A stretch of 29,780 nucleotides of DNA from CALDTK01 sp041744755 (GTDB taxonomy: Bacteria > Bacteroidota > Bacteroidia > Chitinophagales > Saprospiraceae), in assembly GCA_041744755.1 (NCBI GenBank), contig JBGTKC010000154.1, positions 1-29,780 of the forward strand, written 5' to 3'. Positions within the stretch are counted from its first letter, which is position 1. Each line of letters starts with the position of its first letter. The position numbers were made by a program, and so were the translations under genes. Below, piece after piece: positions 7,363 to 14,110 of the stretch. A model generated the notes under the pieces. The model was not told the origin of the DNA. It ran no database searches and saw only the letters and a list, made by a program, of their open reading frames with translations.

Positions 7363-8556
7363 ATGGAGCCACGCATCTACCTGGATCACGCCTCCACGAC
7401 GCCCGTGGCGGAGACCGTACTAGCCGCGATGCTCCCCTACTTCCGCGAGCAGTTCGGAAATGCGCACAGCCGGAGCCACGCGATGGGCTGGGGGGCGGCC
7501 GCCGCCGTCGAGACGGCACGCGCTCAGCTCGCTGATCTGCTGTCCTGCCTGCCGGAGGAGCTCACGTTCACGAGCGGTAGCACCGAGGGGATCTACCTAG
7601 CCATCAAGGGGGTTGCCCGGCGGTACCGATTTAAGGGCGCGCACATCGTCACGACCGCCACAGAGCACTCGGCCGTACTAGCCGCCTGCGCCGACCTCGA
7701 GCGCGACGGCTACGATGTGACCTACTTGTCGCCGTCGACCGATGGCTTGATTGGTGGAGCACAGGTGCGTGAGGCCCTCAGGGCCGACACACTCTTGTGT
7801 GCGGTACTGTGGGCCAACAACGAGACCGGCGTCTTGCAGGATATGTCCAGTATCGCTGCGGCGTGCCGCGAGCGTGGCGTGTTGTGCTTCGCCGATGCGA
7901 CTCAGGTCGTAGGCAAGCTCACGTGCCACCCACGGGCTGTCGGGATAGACCTGCTGGCACTCTCGGCCCACAAGTTCTATGGTCCGAAAGGTGTCGGTGC
8001 CCTCTATACGAGTAACCACTCCCCTCGCGTCGCGCTCACGCCACCCACCGGCGGCGGGGGCCAGGAAGGGGGCTTGCGGGGAGGGACCCTCAACGTCCCC
8101 GCCATCGTGGGACTCGGAGCGGCGGCAGTTTTGGCGAAAGCCGAAATGGAGCATCAGGCAGTGCGACTCAGCGGCCTGCGCGATGGCTTTGAGCGTGACC
8201 TGCGATCGGCCTTACCCGAGGTACTATTCAACGGCGCCGGGGCTCCGCGGCTCCCGCACATCAGTAATGTGAGCTTCCGCTTTACTGAGGCAGAGGCGCT
8301 GCTCTCGAGCCTCCACCGTCGCCTGGCCGTCAGCACCGGTAGCGCCTGCGCGAGCGTGAGTCTCGAGCCGAGTCACGTACTGTTGGGTATGGGACTCTCC
8401 CCGGAGGACGCGCGGGCGGCGGTGCGGATCAGCCTCGGCCGAGAGACGACGACGCGCGAGGTGGACACCGCCGTAGATCTCTTCACCCAGGCCGTCCCCC
8501 GGCTCCGTGGCGAGAGCCCCCTTTGGGAGCTTTACCGCGCCGGCGTCCTGGCGTGA
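7363..8556 (+). CDS. Cysteine desulfurase (NifS/IscS type)
   Basis: A 397-residue PLP-dependent class V aminotransferase-fold enzyme that takes sulfur from L-cysteine for Fe-S cluster or thio-cofactor synthesis. YLDHASTTPV opens the protein (residues 6-15). TATEHSAVL carries the PLP-stacking His102, FADATQ carries Asp178, and SAHKFYGPKG carries the PLP Lys204. The mobile-loop persulfide Cys329 is in STGSACASVSLEPSHVLLGMG. The loop resembles the IscS/NifS type rather than SufS. It is followed within about 50 bases by an IscA-type carrier and then a glycosyltransferase. Residues VLAKA (256-260) are encoded by an exact copy of the repeated 14-base word (8128-8141). I do not assign iscS versus nifS. 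Confidence 0.95.
   Translation: MEPRIYLDHASTTPVAETVLAAMLPYFREQFGNAHSRSHAMGWGAAAAVETARAQLADLLSCLPEELTFTSGSTEGIYLAIKGVARRYRFKGAHIVTTATEHSAVLAACADLERDGYDVTYLSPSTDGLIGGAQVREALRADTLLCAVLWANNETGVLQDMSSIAAACRERGVLCFADATQVVGKLTCHPRAVGIDLLALSAHKFYGPKGVGALYTSNHSPRVALTPPTGGGGQEGGLRGGTLNVPAIVGLGAAAVLAKAEMEHQAVRLSGLRDGFERDLRSALPEVLFNGAGAPRLPHISNVSFRFTEAEALLSSLHRRLAVSTGSACASVSLEPSHVLLGMGLSPEDARAAVRISLGRETTTREVDTAVDLFTQAVPRLRGESPLWELYRAGVLA
8128..8141 (-). repeat. Repeated word copy 3, exact, with leading G
   Basis: Inside the cysteine desulfurase gene, opposite to its direction, so the gene reads GTTTTGGCGAAAGC as Val-Leu-Ala-Lys-Ala. The 15-mer is complete. Confidence 0.92.
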
Positions 8557-8580
8557 CAACCGCGCCGGGGCCGGGCAGGT

Positions 8581-8588
8581 TAATTTTG
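8581..8588 (+). promoter_or_regulatory. Bacteroidota -7 promoter box
   Basis: TAATTTTG is an exact match to the Bacteroidota -7 consensus TAnnTTTG. It lies in the short gap after the desulfurase and 20 bases before the ATG of the IscA-type gene. No convincing -33 TTG is seen at the expected distance. It may give the carrier and glycosyltransferase their own transcript. Confidence 0.45.
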
Positions 8589-8608
8589 TCGCCGCAACCC
8601 ACAACGCT

Positions 8609-8935
8609 ATGCTCTTCGTCGATGACTCCGCCAAGGCCCAGATCGAGGCCATCCGCCGCAAGGACGGCCTCTCGCCCGAGCACTTCGTCCGCGTAGCAGT
8701 CACGAGCGGCGGTTGCTCGGGCCTGACCTACAACCTCACCTTCGACGATGCCATGAAGCCCGACGATCAGCTCTTCGAGGACAATGGTGAGCGGGTCGTG
8801 ACCGACCTGCGCTCCTTCATCTACCTCGCCAACACGCGCCTCGTGTTCGCCGGTGGGCTCAGCGGCACAGGTTTTACCTTCGAGAACCCGAACGCCGCCC
8901 GCACGTGTGCCTGCGGGGAGAGCTTCTCGCTGTAG
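8609..8935 (+). CDS. IscA/SufA-type iron-sulfur carrier protein
   Basis: A 108-residue A-type carrier that receives and delivers Fe-S clusters. The three conserved cysteines are Cys36 in SGGCSGLTY and Cys100 and Cys102 in the C-terminal TCACGESFSL; between them are the expected DFxD/F-D-x-A...GFTFENPNA features. Length matches the family (105-110). The ATG at 8609 is chosen; an upstream in-frame extension runs into the end of the desulfurase gene and lacks similarity. Being next to a cysteine desulfurase fits a sulfur-mobilisation and cluster-delivery pair. Its stop is followed one base later by the start of the glycosyltransferase. Confidence 0.94.
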   Translation: MLFVDDSAKAQIEAIRRKDGLSPEHFVRVAVTSGGCSGLTYNLTFDDAMKPDDQLFEDNGERVVTDLRSFIYLANTRLVFAGGLSGTGFTFENPNAARTCACGESFSL

Positions 8936-8936
8936 C

Positions 8937-9902
8937 GTGACGTCGGTGAAGCAGCGCGTCCTCGTCATCCAACCGGCTTTCATCGGGGACGCCATCCTTA
9001 CCACTGGTCTCGTGGAGACCTTGTGTGACGGCGGCTACGAGGTAGACCTGCTCATCAGAGCCGGCAACGAGAGTCTGTTCGCGGAGCACCCGCGGCTCGG
9101 CAGGCTCCTGATTTGGGAGAAGCGCGAGCGCAAGTACCGCAATTGGTGGATTTTACTCCGGCGAATCCGCGCCGAACGTTATGACCTCGTCGTCAATACG
9201 CACCGCTTCCTGACCTCGGGCCTCTGGACGGCCCTATCCGGCGCACCCCTGAGGTTCGGCTTTCGCCAAAATCCGCTATGGTACGCGTGCACCTACGTCG
9301 CCGAACACACGATCGGCGACGGGTCGCTGGAGGTGGAGCGTAACCTCCGGCTCATCGCTCCCCTCGGGCTCGCGCCACGGCTTGCGCCAAAACTTTATCC
9401 CCGGGCATCGGATTACGCCTGCGCACAGGCGCTCGCGAAGCCCTTCGTCACGATTGCCCCGGCTTCGGTGTGGTTCACGAAGCGCTACCCCGCCGCGCGC
9501 TGGGCCGAGCTCATTGCGAAGATCCCGGCCCACGTCGGGGTGCACCTCCTCGGGAGCGCCGCCGACGCCGAGCTCTGCGGGACGATCGCGCGGGGGAGCG
9601 GTCGGGAATGTACCAATCAGGCCGGAAGGCTGCCGCTCCTGTCCTCGGCTGCGGTCATGGCACAGGCCCAGATGAACTACGTCAACGACTCGTCGCCCCT
9701 GCACCTCGCCAGCGCCATGAACGCTCCCGTCACGGCGTTTTTCCTCTCCACGGCACCGATCCTAGGTTTTGGACCGCTGAGCGACGAGCGCTTCCTGCGC
9801 GAACCCGTTCGCGCGCTGAGCTGTCGGCCCTGCGGCCCAACCGGGAAGCGGGCTTGTCCCCTGGGCCACTTCAAGTGTTCTGAGATCTTGGCCGAGCCGT
9901 GA
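8937..9902 (+). CDS. Family 9 glycosyltransferase (ADP-heptose:LPS heptosyltransferase type)
   Basis: A 321-residue GT9 protein resembling WaaF/RfaF. Typical features are the N-terminal VLVIQPAFIGDAILTTGL, the mid-protein PASVWFTKRYPAARWAEL (sugar-nucleotide domain), NDSSPLHLASAMNAPVTAFF and the cysteine-rich end S-C-R-P-C-G...C-P-L-G-H-F-K-C. GT9 enzymes add heptose to the lipopolysaccharide inner core at the cytoplasmic face; the exact sugar here is unknown. A GTG start at 8937 directly follows the stop of the Fe-S carrier (8933-8935), implying translational coupling; GTG at 8946 is the alternative. The gene holds two one-mismatch copies of the window's repeated word (9259-9272 and 9380-9393), read in different frames (FRQN and LAPKL). 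Confidence 0.9.
   Translation: MTSVKQRVLVIQPAFIGDAILTTGLVETLCDGGYEVDLLIRAGNESLFAEHPRLGRLLIWEKRERKYRNWWILLRRIRAERYDLVVNTHRFLTSGLWTALSGAPLRFGFRQNPLWYACTYVAEHTIGDGSLEVERNLRLIAPLGLAPRLAPKLYPRASDYACAQALAKPFVTIAPASVWFTKRYPAARWAELIAKIPAHVGVHLLGSAADAELCGTIARGSGRECTNQAGRLPLLSSAAVMAQAQMNYVNDSSPLHLASAMNAPVTAFFLSTAPILGFGPLSDERFLREPVRALSCRPCGPTGKRACPLGHFKCSEILAEP
9259..9272 (+). repeat. Repeated word copy 4, 13 of 14
   Basis: GCTTTCGCCAAAAT with leading G, in the GT9 gene; only the last base differs. Read as Phe-Arg-Gln-Asn. Confidence 0.85.
9380..9393 (+). repeat. Repeated word copy 5, 13 of 14
   Basis: GCTTGCGCCAAAAC with leading G, also in the GT9 gene, 120 bases after copy 4 but in another frame (Leu-Ala-Pro-Lys-Leu). 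Confidence 0.75.
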
Positions 9903-9915
9903 TCGAATGGTGGGG

Positions 9916-10446
9916 CTAGGGTCGGAGGTATTGCGCGAAGAAGCCCTCGCCCAGTGACTCAGCCACATCGGCGTTCCGCCCGAGGAGCGCAGCGAGATTG
10001 ACGCTCGTTTTGGCGAAAGCCACCTGGTCCTGGCGCAGGAGCTGAAGGATGGGATATGGAGACCGGTGCAGATAGTGGACGGAACTCCGGGTGGCGTGCC
10101 CGGCGAACGTGTAAGCCGGGTGGAAGCTCGCAGTGATGAACTGCCCCGCGAAGGCCTCCTCGAGCAGGGTCTCGGCGGCCGCCTGGAAGTCCTGAAAAGA
10201 CGCAAAGGACTCAAGGCCCGAAGCGGCGATCAACAGAACGGTAGCGGGAACCCCCGCGGTAGACATCTGGGAAGCGCGGCGGTAGACGGCAAGTAGCGCC
10301 GCCGCCAGGTCCGGCGGTAAGGCTTCAAAAAGTACGTCCTCGTCGGCATAGGGTCGCGCGGCGAAGGGACACAAGTGCTGTGCGATCACTACCCGCTCCA
10401 CCCAGGCCCGTGTAGCGTCGAGGGCGTTGTCTGTTCGTGCGGTCAA
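9916..10446 (-). CDS. DUF1415 family protein
   Basis: A protein of about 176 residues matching the DUF1415 family, whose biochemical role is unknown. Recognisable features are TRAWVERVVIAQHLCPFA near the N terminus, a central LESFASFQDF stretch, ASFHPAYTFAG, and HRSPYPILQLLRQDQV near the C terminus. The reading frame extends further upstream, but that part overlaps the neighbouring gene antisense-free in another frame and has no similarity. The TTG at 10446 is therefore taken as start, 7 bases after the stop of the upstream minus-strand gene. The length then fits the family (about 180). AFAKT near the C terminus is encoded by an exact copy of the repeated word (10007-10020). Confidence 0.82.
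   Translation of the reverse strand: MTARTDNALDATRAWVERVVIAQHLCPFAARPYADEDVLFEALPPDLAAALLAVYRRASQMSTAGVPATVLLIAASGLESFASFQDFQAAAETLLEEAFAGQFITASFHPAYTFAGHATRSSVHYLHRSPYPILQLLRQDQVAFAKTSVNLAALLGRNADVAESLGEGFFAQYLRP
10007..10020 (-). repeat. Repeated word copy 6, exact, with leading G
   Basis: Near the 3' end of the DUF1415 gene, in its direction, encoding Ala-Phe-Ala-Lys-Thr. Confidence 0.92.
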
Positions 10447-10453
10447 GGAGGTG

Positions 10454-10813
10454 TCAGAGCGCGACCACCTCGGCCTCGATGGAGTGGCGATCGACGACCC
10501 GCGCGGCGAAAGCCTTGTGGCCGTGGGGCGCGAGCAGGTACAGCTTCCCATTCTGGGCGGAGGCCACGGAGGCGAAGAGCTTCCACTTCGAGACACAAGT
10601 ATTGATGTCGTCGTCTTTCTCGGCGAGTTCGAAGTAGTACTTGCGGCGACTCTTCACGGCCGTGATGTCGGGCGTCACGATTAGTCCGCCCTCCTCGTCG
10701 CGGCGGAATGTGGTAGGCGCGTCGTAGCCGTCCACGTTGGCGCGGATCTTATCGAAGCCTTTACCCTTGACCCAGCCGATGGCCTTCTCGTAAAGTTCTT
10801 GATCCTTTGCCAT
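10454..10813 (-). CDS. Conserved hypothetical protein, possible PD-(D/E)XK-like fold
   Basis: A 119-residue soluble protein starting at ATG 10813. I cannot name it. What can be seen: an N-terminal helix-like YEKAIGWVKGKGFDKIRAN, then LIVTPDITAVK and KYYFELAEK separated by a short basic turn, then SKWKLFASVASAQNGKLYLLAPHGHKAFA. The alternation of a P-D, a strand ending in E-x-x-x-K, and a later helix and strand loosely resembles a small PD-(D/E)XK nuclease core, but the acidic/lysine spacing is not canonical and this is only a suggestion. It is upstream of, and probably cotranscribed with, the DUF1415 gene, and divergent from a 52-residue membrane protein. Its leader is half of an inverted repeat shared with that neighbour. 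Confidence 0.8.
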   Translation of the reverse strand: MAKDQELYEKAIGWVKGKGFDKIRANVDGYDAPTTFRRDEEGGLIVTPDITAVKSRRKYYFELAEKDDDINTCVSKWKLFASVASAQNGKLYLLAPHGHKAFAARVVDRHSIEAEVVAL

Positions 10814-10815
10814 GT

Positions 10816-10935
10816 GGTTGAATTGTAGCAGCTGTGAGAGTAGTGGGGCGAAGGTACCAAATTCTCGCTTAGGATCGCTGCGAACCACCCGGTCGGATGT
10901 GGGTTCCCGCCCTAGCTTCGCCCCACAATTCAACC
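10816..10935. repeat. Interrupted 20-bp inverted repeat in divergent promoter region
   Basis: The right arm, 10916-10935, reads CTTCGCCCCACAATTCAACC. Its reverse complement is found on the left in two parts, GGTTGAATTGT (10816-10826) and TGGGGCGAAG (10844-10853), separated by 17 extra bases. Each arm therefore sits in the same orientation in the leader of each divergent gene. Each is preceded by a -7-like box: TACCTTCG on the minus strand (10849-10856) and TAGCTTCG on the plus strand (10913-10920). Confidence 0.75.
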
Positions 10936-10945
10936 CTCCTCCTAT

Positions 10946-11104
10946 ATGAGCACCGAATCCAAGAAATCCCACCGCAACGACTGGATCATCTTCGGCGTGG
11001 CCCTCGCCGTGACGATCGGATTCCTGATCGTCGACCCGACCTGGTTCTGGGTCTCGCTGCCGTTCGTGCTGACGTTCTTCGTGCGGGCCATCGACTACAT
11101 TTAG
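10946..11104 (+). CDS. Small two-helix membrane protein (52 aa)
   Basis: A short reading frame from ATG 10946 to TAG 11102-11104. A polar, lysine-rich start (about residues 1-12) is followed by two hydrophobic segments: WIIFGVALAVTIGFLIV (13-29) and, after DPTW, FWVSLPFVLTFFV (34-46). It ends in RAIDYI. This reads as a small inner-membrane hairpin protein with the N terminus probably cytoplasmic. The regular hydrophobic pattern, the shared leader repeat with its divergent neighbour, and the exact fit against the convergent gene argue that it is real. Its stop codon overlaps the stop codon of the convergent YihY gene (11101-11103) by two bases. Function unknown; distantly reminiscent of 2TM-type proteins. 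Confidence 0.7.
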   Translation: MSTESKKSHRNDWIIFGVALAVTIGFLIVDPTWFWVSLPFVLTFFVRAIDYI

Positions 11105-12075
11105 GCCTTACCGACGGAGCCAGACTTGGCTTTACCGGCCTGACGCTTTACCTCGCGCCGCTCTACGCGGGCAGCCTCTGCGGTGTCGAGCTTGTGGGTC
11201 TTGCGGATCACGCGAACGGCTTGCTTGCTCGGTAAGACCGGGTGCTCGTTGTTGCGGGCGAGGACCCAGATAAATTCAGCGCCAAGGAAGACGATCTGCG
11301 AGGAGTAGTAAGTCCAGACCAGGAGTGCGACCAGGGAGCCGGCCGCGCCAAACCCACTGGTGATCGTGCTGTTGCCGATGTAGTACCCGATGCCGAAACG
11401 GCCGATCGAAAAGAGGATGGCGGTAAAGAGCGCCCCCCACAGCACCTCCTGCCATCTCACCAGCACGTCCGGTAGTTCCTTGAAGATGACCGCGAAGATC
11501 CCTGCCGTCAGGACGATAGAGATCAGGGTCGTGAGGACAGCGAGTGTGATCTCGCCCACGACCGAGAAATAGTCTCCGATCGAATTGCTCAGCCCGACGG
11601 CCAGCGCGTTGATCACGAGGGACACCAGGAGGATAAATCCGAGTCCAAGGACGATCGCGAAGGAAGTGGCCCGTGCCTTGAGGAAGCCGATCACGCCATT
11701 CTTCGGCTTGCTCTCGATCTCGAAGATTTGGTCGAGGCTTAGCTTCAGTTGATTGAATGCTCCAGTGGCACCGAAGATGAGCGTCGCAACCCCGAGGATG
11801 GTCGTGAACACCGAATCCCCCGACAGGTAACTCGCCTTTACGATCTCCTGAACCGTCTTCGCTGCCTCGGCCCCGAGTAGGTCGGCCAGCTGAGCATACA
11901 CCTCCCCCGAGATGGCATCACGCCCGAAGAAGAACCCGGCGACGGTGATGATGATAATGATGATTGGCGCGAGCGAAAATGTCGTGTAATAGGCCAGCGC
12001 GGCACCCTTCGTGAACCCGTCGTCCTCTATATAGGCATTAATTAGATCACGGGTAAAATTCCAGATTTTTTTCAT
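11101..12075 (-). CDS. YihY/BrkB family inner-membrane protein
   Basis: A 324-residue polytopic membrane protein of the YihY/virulence factor BrkB family. The N-terminal signature DGFTKGAALAYYTTFSLAPIIII is followed by about six hydrophobic segments, including ILGVATLIFGATGAFNQL, VLGLGFILLVSLVINAL and AAGSLVALLVWTYYSSQIVFLGAEF. It ends in a lysine/arginine-rich cytoplasmic tail of about 40 residues. Early reports called members tRNA-processing RNase BN, but that assignment was withdrawn; the true role, perhaps transport, is not settled. ATG 12075 is chosen over TTG 12090. The 274 bases upstream (12076-12349) contain no gene that I can support. Confidence 0.9.
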   Translation of the reverse strand: MKKIWNFTRDLINAYIEDDGFTKGAALAYYTTFSLAPIIIIIITVAGFFFGRDAISGEVYAQLADLLGAEAAKTVQEIVKASYLSGDSVFTTILGVATLIFGATGAFNQLKLSLDQIFEIESKPKNGVIGFLKARATSFAIVLGLGFILLVSLVINALAVGLSNSIGDYFSVVGEITLAVLTTLISIVLTAGIFAVIFKELPDVLVRWQEVLWGALFTAILFSIGRFGIGYYIGNSTITSGFGAAGSLVALLVWTYYSSQIVFLGAEFIWVLARNNEHPVLPSKQAVRVIRKTHKLDTAEAARVERREVKRQAGKAKSGSVGKA

Positions 12076-12349
12076 AACAATAGCTAACAACTACGTGAAG
12101 CCCACAACGCGAGATTGCTCCCGACTGAGTTTCGCGCTCCCGAGGACCCAACCTAAGCAACGGGGCCTCCGACGCCGCCGAGCACTATTCAAAGCGCTAA
12201 AAGTAGCCGCGTTGTTTAGTTTTATCCTGAGACGGTTGTTAACCGAGTATACTGGCACACAATACATTGGGCATCACGTTTCGTCAGGTAAAGCGTCGAC
12301 CACGGCGCCTCACACTGGGACTATGCAAATCGCCCTAGCGCTTCGCGTC

Positions 12350-13014
12350 GCACATTCGAAGCCCGAGGACCCCGGAGGCCGGATCAAACAGGTACACTGC
12401 CGCACCGGCCTTTCGCAAAAAGGCTTATCCCTCCGGCTCGGCCTATCGCCGTCGACGCTCTCCTAGTTCGAGAACGTTAAATACTACCCCGGGAAGAGGC
12501 AATATTGTTTCTGGTCCGCGGGCTCGGAGTGGGTTCCAACTGGCTATTCGTTGGCCGCGGTAGCATGTACGGCGAAGGTGCCGAATTTACGACGGGCCCG
12601 ACTGCCGGGTACCCCACCATCACAAAAAAAGCATGCGCGCGCGAGACGGGCAGCGACCGGGAGAAGCACTGGGTCTCGCAGTTGCCACGCTCCGAAATGC
12701 CGGGCTCCGGCGCCGACATCGTGATCTTCCAAACCCTTGGCGATAGTATGCTGCCGACCCTCGAGGGCCAGGCGTTAGTTCTAGCAGTGCGAATCACGCG
12801 CACGCCGGGGTCCTCCACGAGCCTGGTGCTGGTGGCCAGGGTCCCGGATGAGATATACGTAAAGCGGCTCTCCAACTTCGACCCGATGCTGGCGCGGCCG
12901 ACACTGAACTCCGCCAACCCGAAGTACCCAAGCATCGCAATCGGCGCCGCAAACGCGATCGAGCGCCGACACGTGGTAGGTCGGATTACGCGCTCGCTGG
13001 CCGCCGCGCAGTGA
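12350..13014 (+). pseudogene. Broken XRE-HTH / S24 peptidase-type transcriptional regulator
   Basis: Two reading frames together make one phage-repressor/LexA-like regulator. In the first, from about 12380, GRIKQV and RTGLSQKGLSLRLGLSPSTLS match a Cro/CI helix-turn-helix. It ends in an in-frame TAG (12464-12466), after which FENVKYYPGKRQ continues the same family pattern. From about 12505 the similarity continues in another frame: LVRGLGVGSNWLFVGRGSMYGEG (the usual linker), then an S24 domain with the serine motif TLGDSMLPTLEG (nt ~12735-12770) and the lysine motif IYVKRLSNFDP, ending VVGRITRSL. So there is a nonsense codon and at least one frameshift, with a short gap where more linker is expected, and no good start codon. 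The S24 half alone is intact (12505-13014) and could still be expressed. Such regulators control SOS-like or prophage functions. Confidence 0.75.
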
Positions 13015-13042
13015 CTATAGAAGCAGGTGGCGTCCCTCCTGG

Positions 13043-14080
13043 CTACGCGGGACTAGCGCTGCCCTTTATCAAGTCGAGCGTATACCGCTCGTAATCGGCT
13101 AACTCGTCCACCGGCGCCACTGCCTCCCATGGCGCGCTCGGCAGCTCTCCGGCTTCGGCTTTCGCCAAAACGAGCGGGTGGATGTAGTACTCCCGGCAAA
13201 CGCTCACGGTATTCCCGAGGGCCTTAGCAACCGCCTTCACCATTCGCTTGTCCGCCTTGCCGTTGCCAGTCGCCTCCACCTCCGCCACGATCTCGGGGTA
13301 GAATTTTACGGCCAGACTTGTCCCGCCCCAGGTGCGGAAGTCTTTAGCGCTGAATGCCGCTCCGAGGTGCTCGTGGAGGTAGGCATTCACGTCACCGCTC
13401 TCGAGGGCGGCCGTCTTCCCCTGGGAGGTTTTGTAATTGAAGAGCCGGTGGCCGGGGAGCTCCGAGACCAGTTGCAGCAGCTTGCGGAGCTGTTTGTTCT
13501 CGACCGAGACGTGGCGAAACTTATTGCTCTTGCCCTTAAAATCTAAGGCGAGCCCGCCCGGTTGACGCTTGAGGTGTTTGCGGCGCAGGGTGGTTAGGCC
13601 GTAGGTCTGGTTTTGCGCGAGGTAGCGTTCGTTGCCGACCCGTAGCTTGGTCTGGTCGAGCAGGTGCACCATCAGCGCCAACATCCGCTCCTTGTCCCAC
13701 GTCCGCCGCCTCAATTGGTGCGCGATTTCCTTACGGAGGTCTGGCAGGCCCGTGGCGAACTCGACCATCTTGCTAAATTTCAGCGACTGCCGGTAGGCGA
13801 CGAAGTCGGCGTGGTAGATGTACTGCTTGCGTCCCTTGGCGTCGCGCCCGGTCACCTGAAGGTGTGCATTCGGCTCCCGCGCCACCCAGACCTGCTGCCA
13901 CTGCGGCGGGATGACGTGGGCTTTGATCCGCTGCCAGACGACCTCATCGGAGCAGGGTTCGCCCGTCAGGGAGCAGCAGAGCTTCTCGCGGGCCGCGTCG
14001 GAGAAGACGTAGCCACCGTGCTCCTCGGCAACTTCGATGATGCCCTCGGGGAGGGTGTCTACGTCTGTGGGCAGAGACAT
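13043..14080 (-). CDS. Bacterial DNA topoisomerase IB
   Basis: A 345-residue poxvirus-like type IB topoisomerase, which relaxes both positive and negative supercoils through a 3'-phosphotyrosine intermediate. The N-terminal domain contains VIPPQWQQVWVAREPNAHLQ and GRDAKGRKQYIYH. The catalytic core has the first Arg in LRVGNERYL, the second in AKDFRTWGGT, and the nucleophile Tyr in C-R-E-Y-Y-I-H-P close to the C terminus. ATG 14080 is preferred over TTG 14110, which would abut the stop of the upstream gene. It is about 30 bases behind the deacetylase-like gene, so probably in one transcript. VLAKA, just after the catalytic Tyr, is encoded by an exact copy of the repeated word (13158-13171). 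Confidence 0.94.
   Translation of the reverse strand: MSLPTDVDTLPEGIIEVAEEHGGYVFSDAAREKLCCSLTGEPCSDEVVWQRIKAHVIPPQWQQVWVAREPNAHLQVTGRDAKGRKQYIYHADFVAYRQSLKFSKMVEFATGLPDLRKEIAHQLRRRTWDKERMLALMVHLLDQTKLRVGNERYLAQNQTYGLTTLRRKHLKRQPGGLALDFKGKSNKFRHVSVENKQLRKLLQLVSELPGHRLFNYKTSQGKTAALESGDVNAYLHEHLGAAFSAKDFRTWGGTSLAVKFYPEIVAEVEATGNGKADKRMVKAVAKALGNTVSVCREYYIHPLVLAKAEAGELPSAPWEAVAPVDELADYERYTLDLIKGSASPA
13158..13171 (+). repeat. Repeated word copy 7, exact, with leading G
   Basis: In the topoisomerase IB gene, against its direction, read as Val-Leu-Ala-Lys-Ala shortly after the active-site tyrosine. Confidence 0.92.
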
Positions 14081-14110
14081 GATAGGCGTTTGTGGACGGG
14101 GCAACGACAA

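Noticed and set aside
12095..12466. 123-residue open frame upstream of the S24 region
   Set aside because: Only its last ~30 codons resemble a protein (the HTH remnant of the broken regulator); the rest has no protein-like pattern.
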